Source of the DNA: Actinomycetes bacterium
Lineage (GTDB): Bacteria > Actinomycetota > Actinomycetes > Actinomycetales > Microbacteriaceae
Assembly: GCA_029779645.1 (NCBI GenBank)
Contig: JAKPAC010000012.1
Span: 62,001 to 126,000 of the forward strand
DNA length: 64,000 nt
Direction: 5' to 3'
Shown here piece by piece: positions 58,003 to 64,000 of this stretch (positions within the stretch are counted from its first letter, which is position 1; each line of letters begins with the position of its first letter). The notes beneath the pieces are model-generated. The model saw only the letters and a program-made list of their open reading frames with translations, ran no database searches and was not told where the DNA came from. The position numbers and the translations under genes are program-made.

Positions 58003-59366
58003 GCGCCGGCGCCGCGTCGGGGCCTGTCTCTGTCTGGCGCGGGGCGTACGCCGCGGTGACGCTCGGCGCCGTGGCGCTCGTGTTTCTCGCGGCGCTGCAG
58101 TCACTCGCGGTCACGACGGTGATGCCGATCGTGAGCGAGGAGCTTGACGGCGCGTCGCTGTACGCCGTCGCGTTCGCGGGAACGCTGGCGACGAGCGTGA
58201 TCGGCATGGTCGCCGCGGGCGCCTGGGCCGACCGGTCGAGCCCGCTGAAGCCGCTCACCGCCGCCGTGGTGCTGTTCGTGCTCGGCCTCATCATGGCGGG
58301 GGCCGCGGCATCCATGCCCATGCTCGTCGCCGGCCGGCTCATCCAGGGGCTCGGCGTGGGCGGGCAGACCGTCTCGCTCTACGTCATCGTCGCGCGCGTC
58401 TACCCGCAGCCGCTGCACGGCCGCGTGTTCGCCGCATTCTCGGCCGCATGGGTGATCCCCTCGCTTGTCGGCCCGTTCCTCGCGGGCGCGGTCACCGAGT
58501 ACCTGCACTGGCGCTGGGTGTTCCTCGGCGTCGCGGGTCTCACGACCGCCGCGTTCGTCGTGGTCGCCGTGCGGCTGAGCGGTCGCGATCTGCACACCGA
58601 TGATCCGGCGGGCGGCGGCACCGCCAAGCGGCTGGCCCTGGCCGTGCTCGTCGCCGCGAGCGCCCTGACGCTCAGTCTCTCCGGCGAGCTCGGCAGCTGG
58701 GCCTGGGCGGGTGTGCTCGTCTCGCTGGTGGTGATGGCCATCGTGATTCGGCCGCTGCTGCCGCGCCGCGCGCTGCGGGCCGGGCGCGGCCTGCCGAGCG
58801 TCGTGCTCATGCGCGGGCTCATCGCGGGCGCGCTCTTCGGCGCCGAGATCTACGTGCCGTACCTCCTGATCGCCGAGTACGCGTTCTCGCCGACGTGGGC
58901 GGGGCTCGGACTCACCGCCGCGGCGCTCACCTGGGCGGCGGCCGCGGAGGTGCAGGGCCGGTTCGGCGATCGCCTGGGCAACACGAGGATCACCCTGATC
59001 GGCACCGCGCAGCTGCTCGCCGCCGTGCTGCTGAGCGCGGCGACGGCGGCGTTCGAGCTGAGCCCGGCCGTGATGATCGCGGGCTGGGCGCTGTCGGGCT
59101 CGGGCATGGGGCTGATGTATCCGCGGCTCACGGTGCTGACGCTCGCGTACTCGACGCCGCAGAACCAGGGCTTCAACTCTTCGGCCCTCTCGATCGCCGA
59201 CTCGATCGGCTCCGCGTCGACCATGGCGATCATGGGCGTGGTGTTCACCTCGCTTGTGGGCACGGGTGCCGGATTCACGGTCGTGTTCCTGATCTCGGCC
59301 GTGCTCGCCGTGATCGCGCTGATTCCCGGGCTGCGCCTCGGGCACGCGGCAGAGACGCAGCCGTAG
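57999..59366 (+). CDS. MFS transporter, drug-exporter type
   Basis: The 455-aa protein has about 13-14 membrane helices with MFS landmarks: VTTVMPIVSEELDG in helix 1, GAWADRSSPLKP in the 2-3 loop (motif A-like), RLIQGLGVGGQTVSLYVIV and WRWVFLGVAG. The pattern resembles DHA-type drug:H+ antiporters. The GTG start overlaps the lyase stop (GTGA). Substrate unknown; a cysteine-conjugate or sulfur compound is a guess from the neighbour. Confidence 0.85.
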   Translation: MSAGAASGPVSVWRGAYAAVTLGAVALVFLAALQSLAVTTVMPIVSEELDGASLYAVAFAGTLATSVIGMVAAGAWADRSSPLKPLTAAVVLFVLGLIMAGAAASMPMLVAGRLIQGLGVGGQTVSLYVIVARVYPQPLHGRVFAAFSAAWVIPSLVGPFLAGAVTEYLHWRWVFLGVAGLTTAAFVVVAVRLSGRDLHTDDPAGGGTAKRLALAVLVAASALTLSLSGELGSWAWAGVLVSLVVMAIVIRPLLPRRALRAGRGLPSVVLMRGLIAGALFGAEIYVPYLLIAEYAFSPTWAGLGLTAAALTWAAAAEVQGRFGDRLGNTRITLIGTAQLLAAVLLSAATAAFELSPAVMIAGWALSGSGMGLMYPRLTVLTLAYSTPQNQGFNSSALSIADSIGSASTMAIMGVVFTSLVGTGAGFTVVFLISAVLAVIALIPGLRLGHAAETQP

Positions 59367-59385
59367 CCACCCCGACGGCCTCGCC

Positions 59386-59391
59386 TATACT
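59386..59391 (+). promoter_or_regulatory. Candidate -10 (TATACT) of the ABC-F gene
   Basis: The hexamer lies 56 bases before the GTG. A TGACC-ATC-GGTCA palindrome (59399-59411) covers the expected transcription start. Confidence 0.5.
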
Positions 59392-59447
59392 TGAGGGCTG
59401 ACCATCGGTCACGCCTCCTCTTCCTCAAACTGAAACGGACGTCTGCT

Positions 59448-61046
59448 GTGCTCGCCGTGCACGATCTCGAAATCCGCGTGGGTGCCCGCGTGCTCATGTC
59501 GGATGTCTCGTTCCGCGTCAGCGCCGGCGACAAGGTGGGGCTGGTGGGGCGCAACGGCGCCGGCAAGACCACCCTCACCAAGGTGCTGGCGGGCGATCTG
59601 CTGCCCTCCGACGGCAAGGTCGAGACCTCGGGCGAGCTCGGCTACCTGCCCCAGGACCCGCGCAGCGGCAACCCAGACGACCTCGCCCGCACACGGATCC
59701 TCGACGCCCGCGGACTCGGGCAGCTCTCGATCGGGATGCAGGAGGCATCCATCGCCATGGGCGACAGCGACCCGGACGTCGCGGCAGCGGCGATGCGCCG
59801 CTACGGTGCGCTCACCGAGCGGTTCGAGGCGCTCGGCGGCTACGCGGCCGAGGCGGAGGCGGCATCGATCGCGAACAACCTCTCGCTGCCCGACCGCATC
59901 CTGAACCAGCCTCTCAGCACTCTCTCGGGCGGTCAGCGCCGCCGCATCGAGCTCGCGCGCATCCTGTTCTCGGATGCCGAGTCGATGATCCTCGACGAGC
60001 CGACCAACCACCTGGACGCCGACAGCGTCGTGTGGCTGCGCGATTTCCTGAAGAGCTACAAGGGCGGCCTGATCGTGATCAGCCACGATGTCGAGCTTGT
60101 GGGCGAGACGGTGAACCGCGTGTTCTACCTCGACGCGAACCGCCAGGTGATCGACGTCTACAACATGGGCTGGAAGCACTATCTGCGCCAGCGCGCCGCC
60201 GACGAGGAGCGGCGCAAGAAGGAGCGCGTCAACGTCGAGAAGAAGGCGACCCAGCTGCAGCTGCAGGCCGCGCGCTTCGGGGCGAAGGCATCGAAGGCGG
60301 CCGCGGCGCACCAGATGGTCGCGCGCGCCGAGAAGATGCTCGCGGGCCTCGACGACGTGCGCCAGGTCGAGCGGGTGGCGAAGCTGCGCTTCCCCAAGCC
60401 CGCACCCTGCGGCCGGACTCCGCTGGCCGCGAGCGGACTGTCGAAGTCGTACGGCTCGCTCGAGATCTTCACCGACGTCGACCTCGCGATCGATCGCGGG
60501 TCGAAGGTCGTCGTGCTGGGCCTCAACGGCGCCGGCAAGACAACGCTGCTGCGCATCCTCGCCGGCGTCGACCAGCCCGACACCGGGGGAGTGGAGCCCG
60601 GTCACGGGCTCAAGATCGGCTACTACGCGCAGGAGCACGAGAACCTCGACGTGACCCGCTCGGTGCTCGAGAACATGGTCGCCGCCGCGCCGCACATCAC
60701 CGCGACCGAGGCCCGCAAGGTGCTCGGCTCGTTCCTGTTCACCGGCGACGACGTGCTCAAGCCCGCCGGCGTGCTCTCGGGCGGCGAGAAGACCCGGCTC
60801 TCGCTCGCGACGCTCGTGGTCTCGTCTGCGAACGTGCTGCTGCTGGACGAGCCGACCAACAACCTCGACCCCGCGTCGCGCGAGGAGATCCTCGACGCAC
60901 TCGCGCACTACGAGGGCTCGGTGGTGCTCGTCAGCCACGACGAGGGTGCCGTCGCCGCGCTGAACCCGGAGCGGGTGCTGATCCTCCCCGATGGGGTCGA
61001 GGATCACTGGAGCGCCGAGTACCTCGAGCTCATCGAGCTGGCCTAG
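59448..61046 (+). CDS. ABC-F family ATPase (ribosome-associated)
   Basis: The 532-aa soluble protein has two ABC domains and no membrane helices: Walker A GRNGAGKTT and GLNGAGKTT, signatures LSGGQRRRIELA and LSGGEKTRLSLA, Walker B MILDEPTNHLD and LLLDEPTNNLD, joined by a charged helical linker (RRKKERVNVEKKATQLQ). ABC-F proteins act on the ribosome in elongation control or antibiotic protection; which applies here cannot be told. The GTG at 59448 fits the domain start; the track ORF is longer and unsupported. Confidence 0.92.
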   Translation: MLAVHDLEIRVGARVLMSDVSFRVSAGDKVGLVGRNGAGKTTLTKVLAGDLLPSDGKVETSGELGYLPQDPRSGNPDDLARTRILDARGLGQLSIGMQEASIAMGDSDPDVAAAAMRRYGALTERFEALGGYAAEAEAASIANNLSLPDRILNQPLSTLSGGQRRRIELARILFSDAESMILDEPTNHLDADSVVWLRDFLKSYKGGLIVISHDVELVGETVNRVFYLDANRQVIDVYNMGWKHYLRQRAADEERRKKERVNVEKKATQLQLQAARFGAKASKAAAAHQMVARAEKMLAGLDDVRQVERVAKLRFPKPAPCGRTPLAASGLSKSYGSLEIFTDVDLAIDRGSKVVVLGLNGAGKTTLLRILAGVDQPDTGGVEPGHGLKIGYYAQEHENLDVTRSVLENMVAAAPHITATEARKVLGSFLFTGDDVLKPAGVLSGGEKTRLSLATLVVSSANVLLLDEPTNNLDPASREEILDALAHYEGSVVLVSHDEGAVAALNPERVLILPDGVEDHWSAEYLELIELA

Positions 61047-61100
61047 CACCGGCCACCGGGGCTCGACGGCACGGTCGTTCGGCCGCCGCTGGCGGCGCGC

Positions 61101-61168
61101 GCGGCGCGCATCCGCCGGGCGCGGCGCGCATCCGCCGGGCGCGGCGCGCATCCGCCGGGCGCGGCGCG
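61101..61168. repeat. Three tandem 20-bp repeats plus a partial copy
   Basis: The unit GCGGCGCGCATCCGCCGGGC occurs three times without mismatch, followed by GCGGCGCG. It lies between the convergent ABC-F and SURF1 genes. Each unit contains complementary segments and can fold on itself, so it may help end transcription. Confidence 0.9.
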
Positions 61169-61184
61169 GTGCTGCTCCGGTGCG

Positions 61185-62150
61185 CTACTGTTCGTGTGCG
61201 TCGAGGATGGCGTCCTCATCGACCGAGTCGCGGTCGCGCCGGCGCTTCTGGCGGCGCATGTTCGGCAGGGCGCGCGTGGGCGTGACCGGCTCGGGCTCAC
61301 CCGAGGCGGCGCGCGCGGCGGCAGCGGCGGCCGCATCGGCCGCATCCTCGCGATTGTGGCGGATCTCGCTGCGGATCACGTAGCCGATGAAGATGAACCC
61401 CATGATGGCGAAGAGGATCCACTGGATCGCGTACGACAGGTGCGGACCGGGGTCTGCGCTGGGCGGATCGGGGATGCGGGCGCGCTCGGCTTCGACGCTC
61501 TCAGAGACCAGCAGGCCGTAGGCGCTCGCGATCGTGTCGGGGCCGGTGATCTCGGCGACGGCGGGCAGGTGGATGGTCGGCACCTGGCCCTCCGGGGCGC
61601 TGCGGCCAGAGGGCGGCAGCGGCTCGCTCGGGCGCAGGCGAACCTCGACCTGCACTGGACCTGCCGGGGGAGCGGGAATCGCGTCCGGGAGCGGCTGCGT
61701 GCGTCCAGGGGGCAGCCAGCCGCGGTTCACGATCAGCACGCGACCGTCGTCGAGCCGGAACGGCTCGAGCACCTCGTAGGCCGAGCTGCCGCCGTGCGCG
61801 CGATTGCGCACGAGCACCTGGTCATCGTGCATGTACTCGCCACGCAGGGTCACCGGGCGCCATTCGTCGGCCGGGTCGAACGCGCCGTCCTGGCCGATCA
61901 CCTCGTCGAGCGGCACGGGCGACCGCTCGTAGTTGCTCGCGACGAGGTCGAGCTGCACCGAGCGCTCGGCGTTGCGGCTGAACTGCCAGTCCGAGAGGAA
62001 CACGCACACGATCGCGAAGACGACCGCGAGCGCACCGTAGGCGCTCCAGCGAACGGCCCGCGCCCGGCGGTTCTGGGCGGGGGTGCGGGGCACCGGGGCG
62101 GCCTCGGGCGACTCGTCGCCCGACATCCGGGGTGTCGTCATCGCACTCAC
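61185..62150 (-). CDS. SURF1-family cytochrome oxidase assembly protein
   Basis: The 321-aa membrane protein has one N-terminal helix (ALAVVFAIVCVFLSDWQF) and one near the C-terminus (YAIQWILFAIMGFIFIGYVI) flanking an external domain with RPVTLRGEY and VNRGWLPPG, the SURF1 pattern. It supports heme A insertion into or assembly of cytochrome aa3 oxidase, matching ctaA and ctaB elsewhere in the window. The GTG at 62150 is preferred over the ATG nine bases later because GGAGGAGG lies seven bases upstream and it overlaps the previous stop. Confidence 0.92.
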   Translation of the reverse strand: MSAMTTPRMSGDESPEAAPVPRTPAQNRRARAVRWSAYGALAVVFAIVCVFLSDWQFSRNAERSVQLDLVASNYERSPVPLDEVIGQDGAFDPADEWRPVTLRGEYMHDDQVLVRNRAHGGSSAYEVLEPFRLDDGRVLIVNRGWLPPGRTQPLPDAIPAPPAGPVQVEVRLRPSEPLPPSGRSAPEGQVPTIHLPAVAEITGPDTIASAYGLLVSESVEAERARIPDPPSADPGPHLSYAIQWILFAIMGFIFIGYVIRSEIRHNREDAADAAAAAAARAASGEPEPVTPTRALPNMRRQKRRRDRDSVDEDAILDAHEQ

Positions 62151-62377
62151 GACGCGTCCTCCTCCAACGGCTCGACCGCGACCGGAAAGTCGCGGGCGCG
62201 CAGGTACTCGGAAAGAAACGCGACGTGCGCCTCGCACGCGGTCCAGATCTTGCGTCGGTCCTCGGCGTGGATGCGCGGATTGCGCCAGACCACGGCCCAG
62301 ACCGCGTCATCGGTGCAGCCGCTGCGTGCGCAGCGGCGCTGCCCGGCCTCGCCGCCGAAGAGGTCACCGGTCGTCAT
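62147..62377 (-). CDS. Small cysteine-containing protein of the SURF1 operon
   Basis: I do not recognise a named family. The 76-aa acidic soluble protein has RRCARSGCTDDAVWAVVWRNP and a third cysteine in TACEAHVAFLSEYLRARDF, with a histidine close by, which could bind a metal. It overlaps the genes on both sides by three or four bases, so it is made together with SURF1 and DUF3099. A role in oxidase assembly is suggested only by context. Confidence 0.75.
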   Translation of the reverse strand: MTTGDLFGGEAGQRRCARSGCTDDAVWAVVWRNPRIHAEDRRKIWTACEAHVAFLSEYLRARDFPVAVEPLEEDAS

Positions 62378-62868
62378 GGCGTCGGGCGCTCCGGGGCTTC
62401 AGCGCTCGGCTCGCCGGCGCTCGCTCCGGTGTCGGCGTCCCCGCCGCGGTCCGTGCCCGATGGCTCGCCCGCCGCACCCGGGTCGTACTCGGGTGCCCAC
62501 ACGCGCTCACGCGGCTGCGCGGGCTTCGGGGGCGTTGCCTCGGTGATGCGGATGACCTGATGCCCGGCATCGGGCGCCGGGGTCGCGGCGTCGGGCGCGG
62601 GCGTCACGGTCGAGGGGAGCGCCTGATTCGGCGACTCCGCCGCGCTCGGCGGGGGCTGGGAGCCGACGTTCGCGACCATCACCGCGATGTAGGGCAGAAA
62701 CACTGCGCCGATCGCGAGCAGCCAGGTGTGCCAGCCGTAGGGCGTGATCAGCAGCACGAGCAGGAAGCACACGATGCGCACCGTCATCAGGATGACGTAG
62801 TTGCGAAAACGCGCGCTCGACTCGTCGCGCGGCGCGCGCGGCAGGGAGGTCGCAGACGGAGTTTTCAC
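62374..62868 (-). CDS. DUF3099 family membrane protein
   Basis: The 164-aa protein has two membrane helices near the N-terminus (YVILMTVRIVCFLLVLLITPYGW and WLLAIGAVFLPYIAVMVANV), the DUF3099 core, followed by a Pro/Ala-rich cytoplasmic tail. The function is unknown. The GTG start has GGAGG five bases upstream. It is the first gene of the DUF3099-small protein-SURF1 operon and is divergent from fabG. Confidence 0.87.
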   Translation of the reverse strand: MKTPSATSLPRAPRDESSARFRNYVILMTVRIVCFLLVLLITPYGWHTWLLAIGAVFLPYIAVMVANVGSQPPPSAAESPNQALPSTVTPAPDAATPAPDAGHQVIRITEATPPKPAQPRERVWAPEYDPGAAGEPSGTDRGGDADTGASAGEPSAEAPERPTP

Positions 62869-62943
62869 GGTGCCTCCAGCCTACGCCGCTCGCGGGATGC
62901 TGGAGTCCCCGCGCCGCTGCCGGGTGCCGTCGCATCCACTCAG

Positions 62944-62949
62944 TAGGCT
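62944..62949 (+). promoter_or_regulatory. Candidate -10 (TAGGCT) of fabG
   Basis: The hexamer lies 69 bases before the fabG ATG, giving a leader of about 60 bases. Confidence 0.5.
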
Positions 62950-63018
62950 TGGTGCCGCACCGCGCGCGACCGCACGCGTCGTGCGTGCCCCTGGATTCCC
63001 GAAGAAAGCAGCACACCC

Positions 63019-63729
63019 ATGGCAACCGATCGCGTCGTTCTTGTCACCGGAGGCAACCGGGGGATTGGCTTTGCCATCGCCGAGCGCTTCATCGCCGAGG
63101 GGTACAAGGTGGCGGTCACCGCACGTTCGGGCGAGGGCCCCGCGGGCTCGCTGACCGTCCGGGCCGAGGTCACCGACGCCGCCTCCGTGGACGCCGCGTT
63201 CACCGAGGTCGAGGCGAAGCTCGGCCCCGTCGAGGTGCTGGTCGCGAACGCCGGCATCACGAAGGACACGCTGCTCATGCGCATGAGCGAGGACGACTTC
63301 GACAGCGTGGTCGATACGAACCTGGGCGGAACCTTCCGCGTCGTCAAGCGCGCATCGAAGGGGATGCTGCGCGCCCGCTTCGGGCGGATCGTGCTGATCT
63401 CGAGCGTCGTGGGACTGTACGGCTCGGCCGGGCAGGTGAACTACTCGGCCTCGAAGAGCGGGCTCGTGGGATTCGCGCGCTCGCTCACCCGCGAGCTCGG
63501 CGCGCGCGGAATCACCACGAACGTGGTGGCGCCCGGCTTCATCGAGACCGACATGACGGCGGCCCTGCCCGAGGCGACGCAGGCCGAGTACAAGCGCAAC
63601 ATCCCCGCGGGTCGCTTCGCCTCGCCGGACGAGGTCGCCGGGGTGGTCGCCTGGCTCGCGGGCGATGACGCCGCGTACATCTCGGGCGCGGTGATCCCGG
63701 TCGACGGCGGACTCGGGATGGGGCACTAG
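63019..63729 (+). CDS. fabG: 3-oxoacyl-[acyl-carrier-protein] reductase, FabG-like SDR
   Basis: The enzyme probably reduces 3-oxoacyl-ACP with NADPH in fatty acid synthesis. The 236-aa SDR has the cofactor motif TGGNRGIG (10-17), NAGIT and the catalytic S129-Y142-K146 (YSASK), plus the PGFIETDM segment typical of FabG. Length is slightly short because of a compact region around residues 38-48. GAAGAAAG precedes the ATG. Other SDR substrates cannot be excluded. Confidence 0.88.
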   Translation: MATDRVVLVTGGNRGIGFAIAERFIAEGYKVAVTARSGEGPAGSLTVRAEVTDAASVDAAFTEVEAKLGPVEVLVANAGITKDTLLMRMSEDDFDSVVDTNLGGTFRVVKRASKGMLRARFGRIVLISSVVGLYGSAGQVNYSASKSGLVGFARSLTRELGARGITTNVVAPGFIETDMTAALPEATQAEYKRNIPAGRFASPDEVAGVVAWLAGDDAAYISGAVIPVDGGLGMGH

Positions 63730-63750
63730 CGAGAACGCCCCGCCCCGCTC

Positions 63751-64000
63751 CTACGGGAGCAGCGGGATGACCTCGCGCAGGTCGACCGGGCCGATCACGA
63801 GGTCGGCCTGCGCGCGCACGGCGGGCTTCGCATTGAACGCGAGGCCGAGTCCCGCCGCCGCCATCATGCGCAGATCGTTCGCACCGTCGCCGATCGCGAT
63901 AGTGCGCGCCGGGTCGACGCCGTGCTCGGCTGCCCAGGCGAGCAGCTGCGCAGCCTTGGCCGATGCGTCCACGATCTCGCCGTCGACGGTGCCGCTCAGC
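63751..64000 (-). CDS. serB: Phosphoserine phosphatase, C-terminal part (5' end outside window)
   Basis: The frame is open through the right edge, so the start is missing. The visible 82 residues (LSGTVDGEIVDASAKAAQL ... GDGANDLRMMAAAGLGLAFNAKP) form the C-terminal HAD-superfamily segment with motif IV GDGANDL, characteristic of SerB. The enzyme dephosphorylates phosphoserine in serine synthesis. The GTG start in the ORF track is internal and not real. Confidence 0.88.
   Translation of the reverse strand, partial: LSGTVDGEIVDASAKAAQLLAWAAEHGVDPARTIAIGDGANDLRMMAAAGLGLAFNAKPAVRAQADLVIGPVDLREVIPLLP

Noticed and set aside
61101-61168. CRISPR array
   Set aside because: Units are directly adjacent without spacers and there are no cas genes.

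Overview
The window is one contiguous stretch of a high-GC, gene-dense actinobacterial chromosome. Protein content points to Actinomycetota: RbpA, OpcA, WhiA, an actinobacterial-type S1 and DUF3099. Gene order (ctaA/ctaB beside the tkt-tal operon, suf, gap-pgk-tpiA-secG-rbpA, uvrA-uvrC-rapZ-whiA) suggests Microbacteriaceae; that family assignment is an inference. I saw no rRNA, tRNA, IS element, prophage or CRISPR array.

Layout. 1-2.5 kb: end of a secreted, sortase-anchored metallophosphoesterase. 2.6-9.7 kb: an accessory block with meso-DAP dehydrogenase, an orphan GmrSD-like (DUF262/DUF1524) protein, a divergent iron/2-oxoglutarate-type enzyme, a DUF2510-DUF805 membrane protein, a GH3 enzyme, and a DksA/TraR zinc finger overlapping a YchJ protein. 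9.8-15.1 kb: quinone oxidoreductase, a GntR-ABC operon with a visible operator, and a coupled NSS transporter / MetS / DUF3054 operon. 15.1-24.6 kb: rpsA, an SDR, a histidine kinase with a degenerate GGDEF membrane protein, a convergent response regulator, a 480-bp structured non-coding gap, coaE and uvrB. 24.7-30.4 kb: a zinc-ribbon protein divergent from an OhrR-type regulator coupled to a Ski2-like helicase, a VanZ gene broken by an in-frame TGA, and an unknown protein.

30.4-42 kb, plus strand: uvrA-uvrC, rapZ, whiA, sodA, gap-pgk-tpiA and secG-rbpA (nucleotide excision repair, cell-wall/sporulation-type regulators, superoxide defence, lower glycolysis, secretion, RNA polymerase binding). 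42-50.1 kb, minus strand: tkt-tal-pgi-zwf-opcA-pgl, a coupled pentose-phosphate operon with a palindrome over its probable promoter. 50.3-52.4 kb: ctaB and ctaA (heme O and heme A synthesis) converge on a terminator. 52.6-56.7 kb: sufB-sufD-Rieske-sufC-DUF59 iron-sulfur assembly operon. 56.8-59.4 kb: MalY-type lyase coupled to an MFS exporter. 59.4-64 kb: ABC-F ATPase, a SURF1-containing operon, fabG, and the C-terminal part of serB.

Two genome-wide habits are visible. Operon-internal genes overlap by 1-4 bases (ATGA/GTGA). Many first genes instead have a TANNNT -10 hexamer only 6-7 bases before the start codon, the signature of leaderless transcription. No clearly new multi-gene system could be proven. 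The best candidates for a second look are the orphan GmrSD-like gene with its divergent enzyme, the OhrR-helicase pair, the structured RNA-like gap before coaE, and the interrupted VanZ gene.
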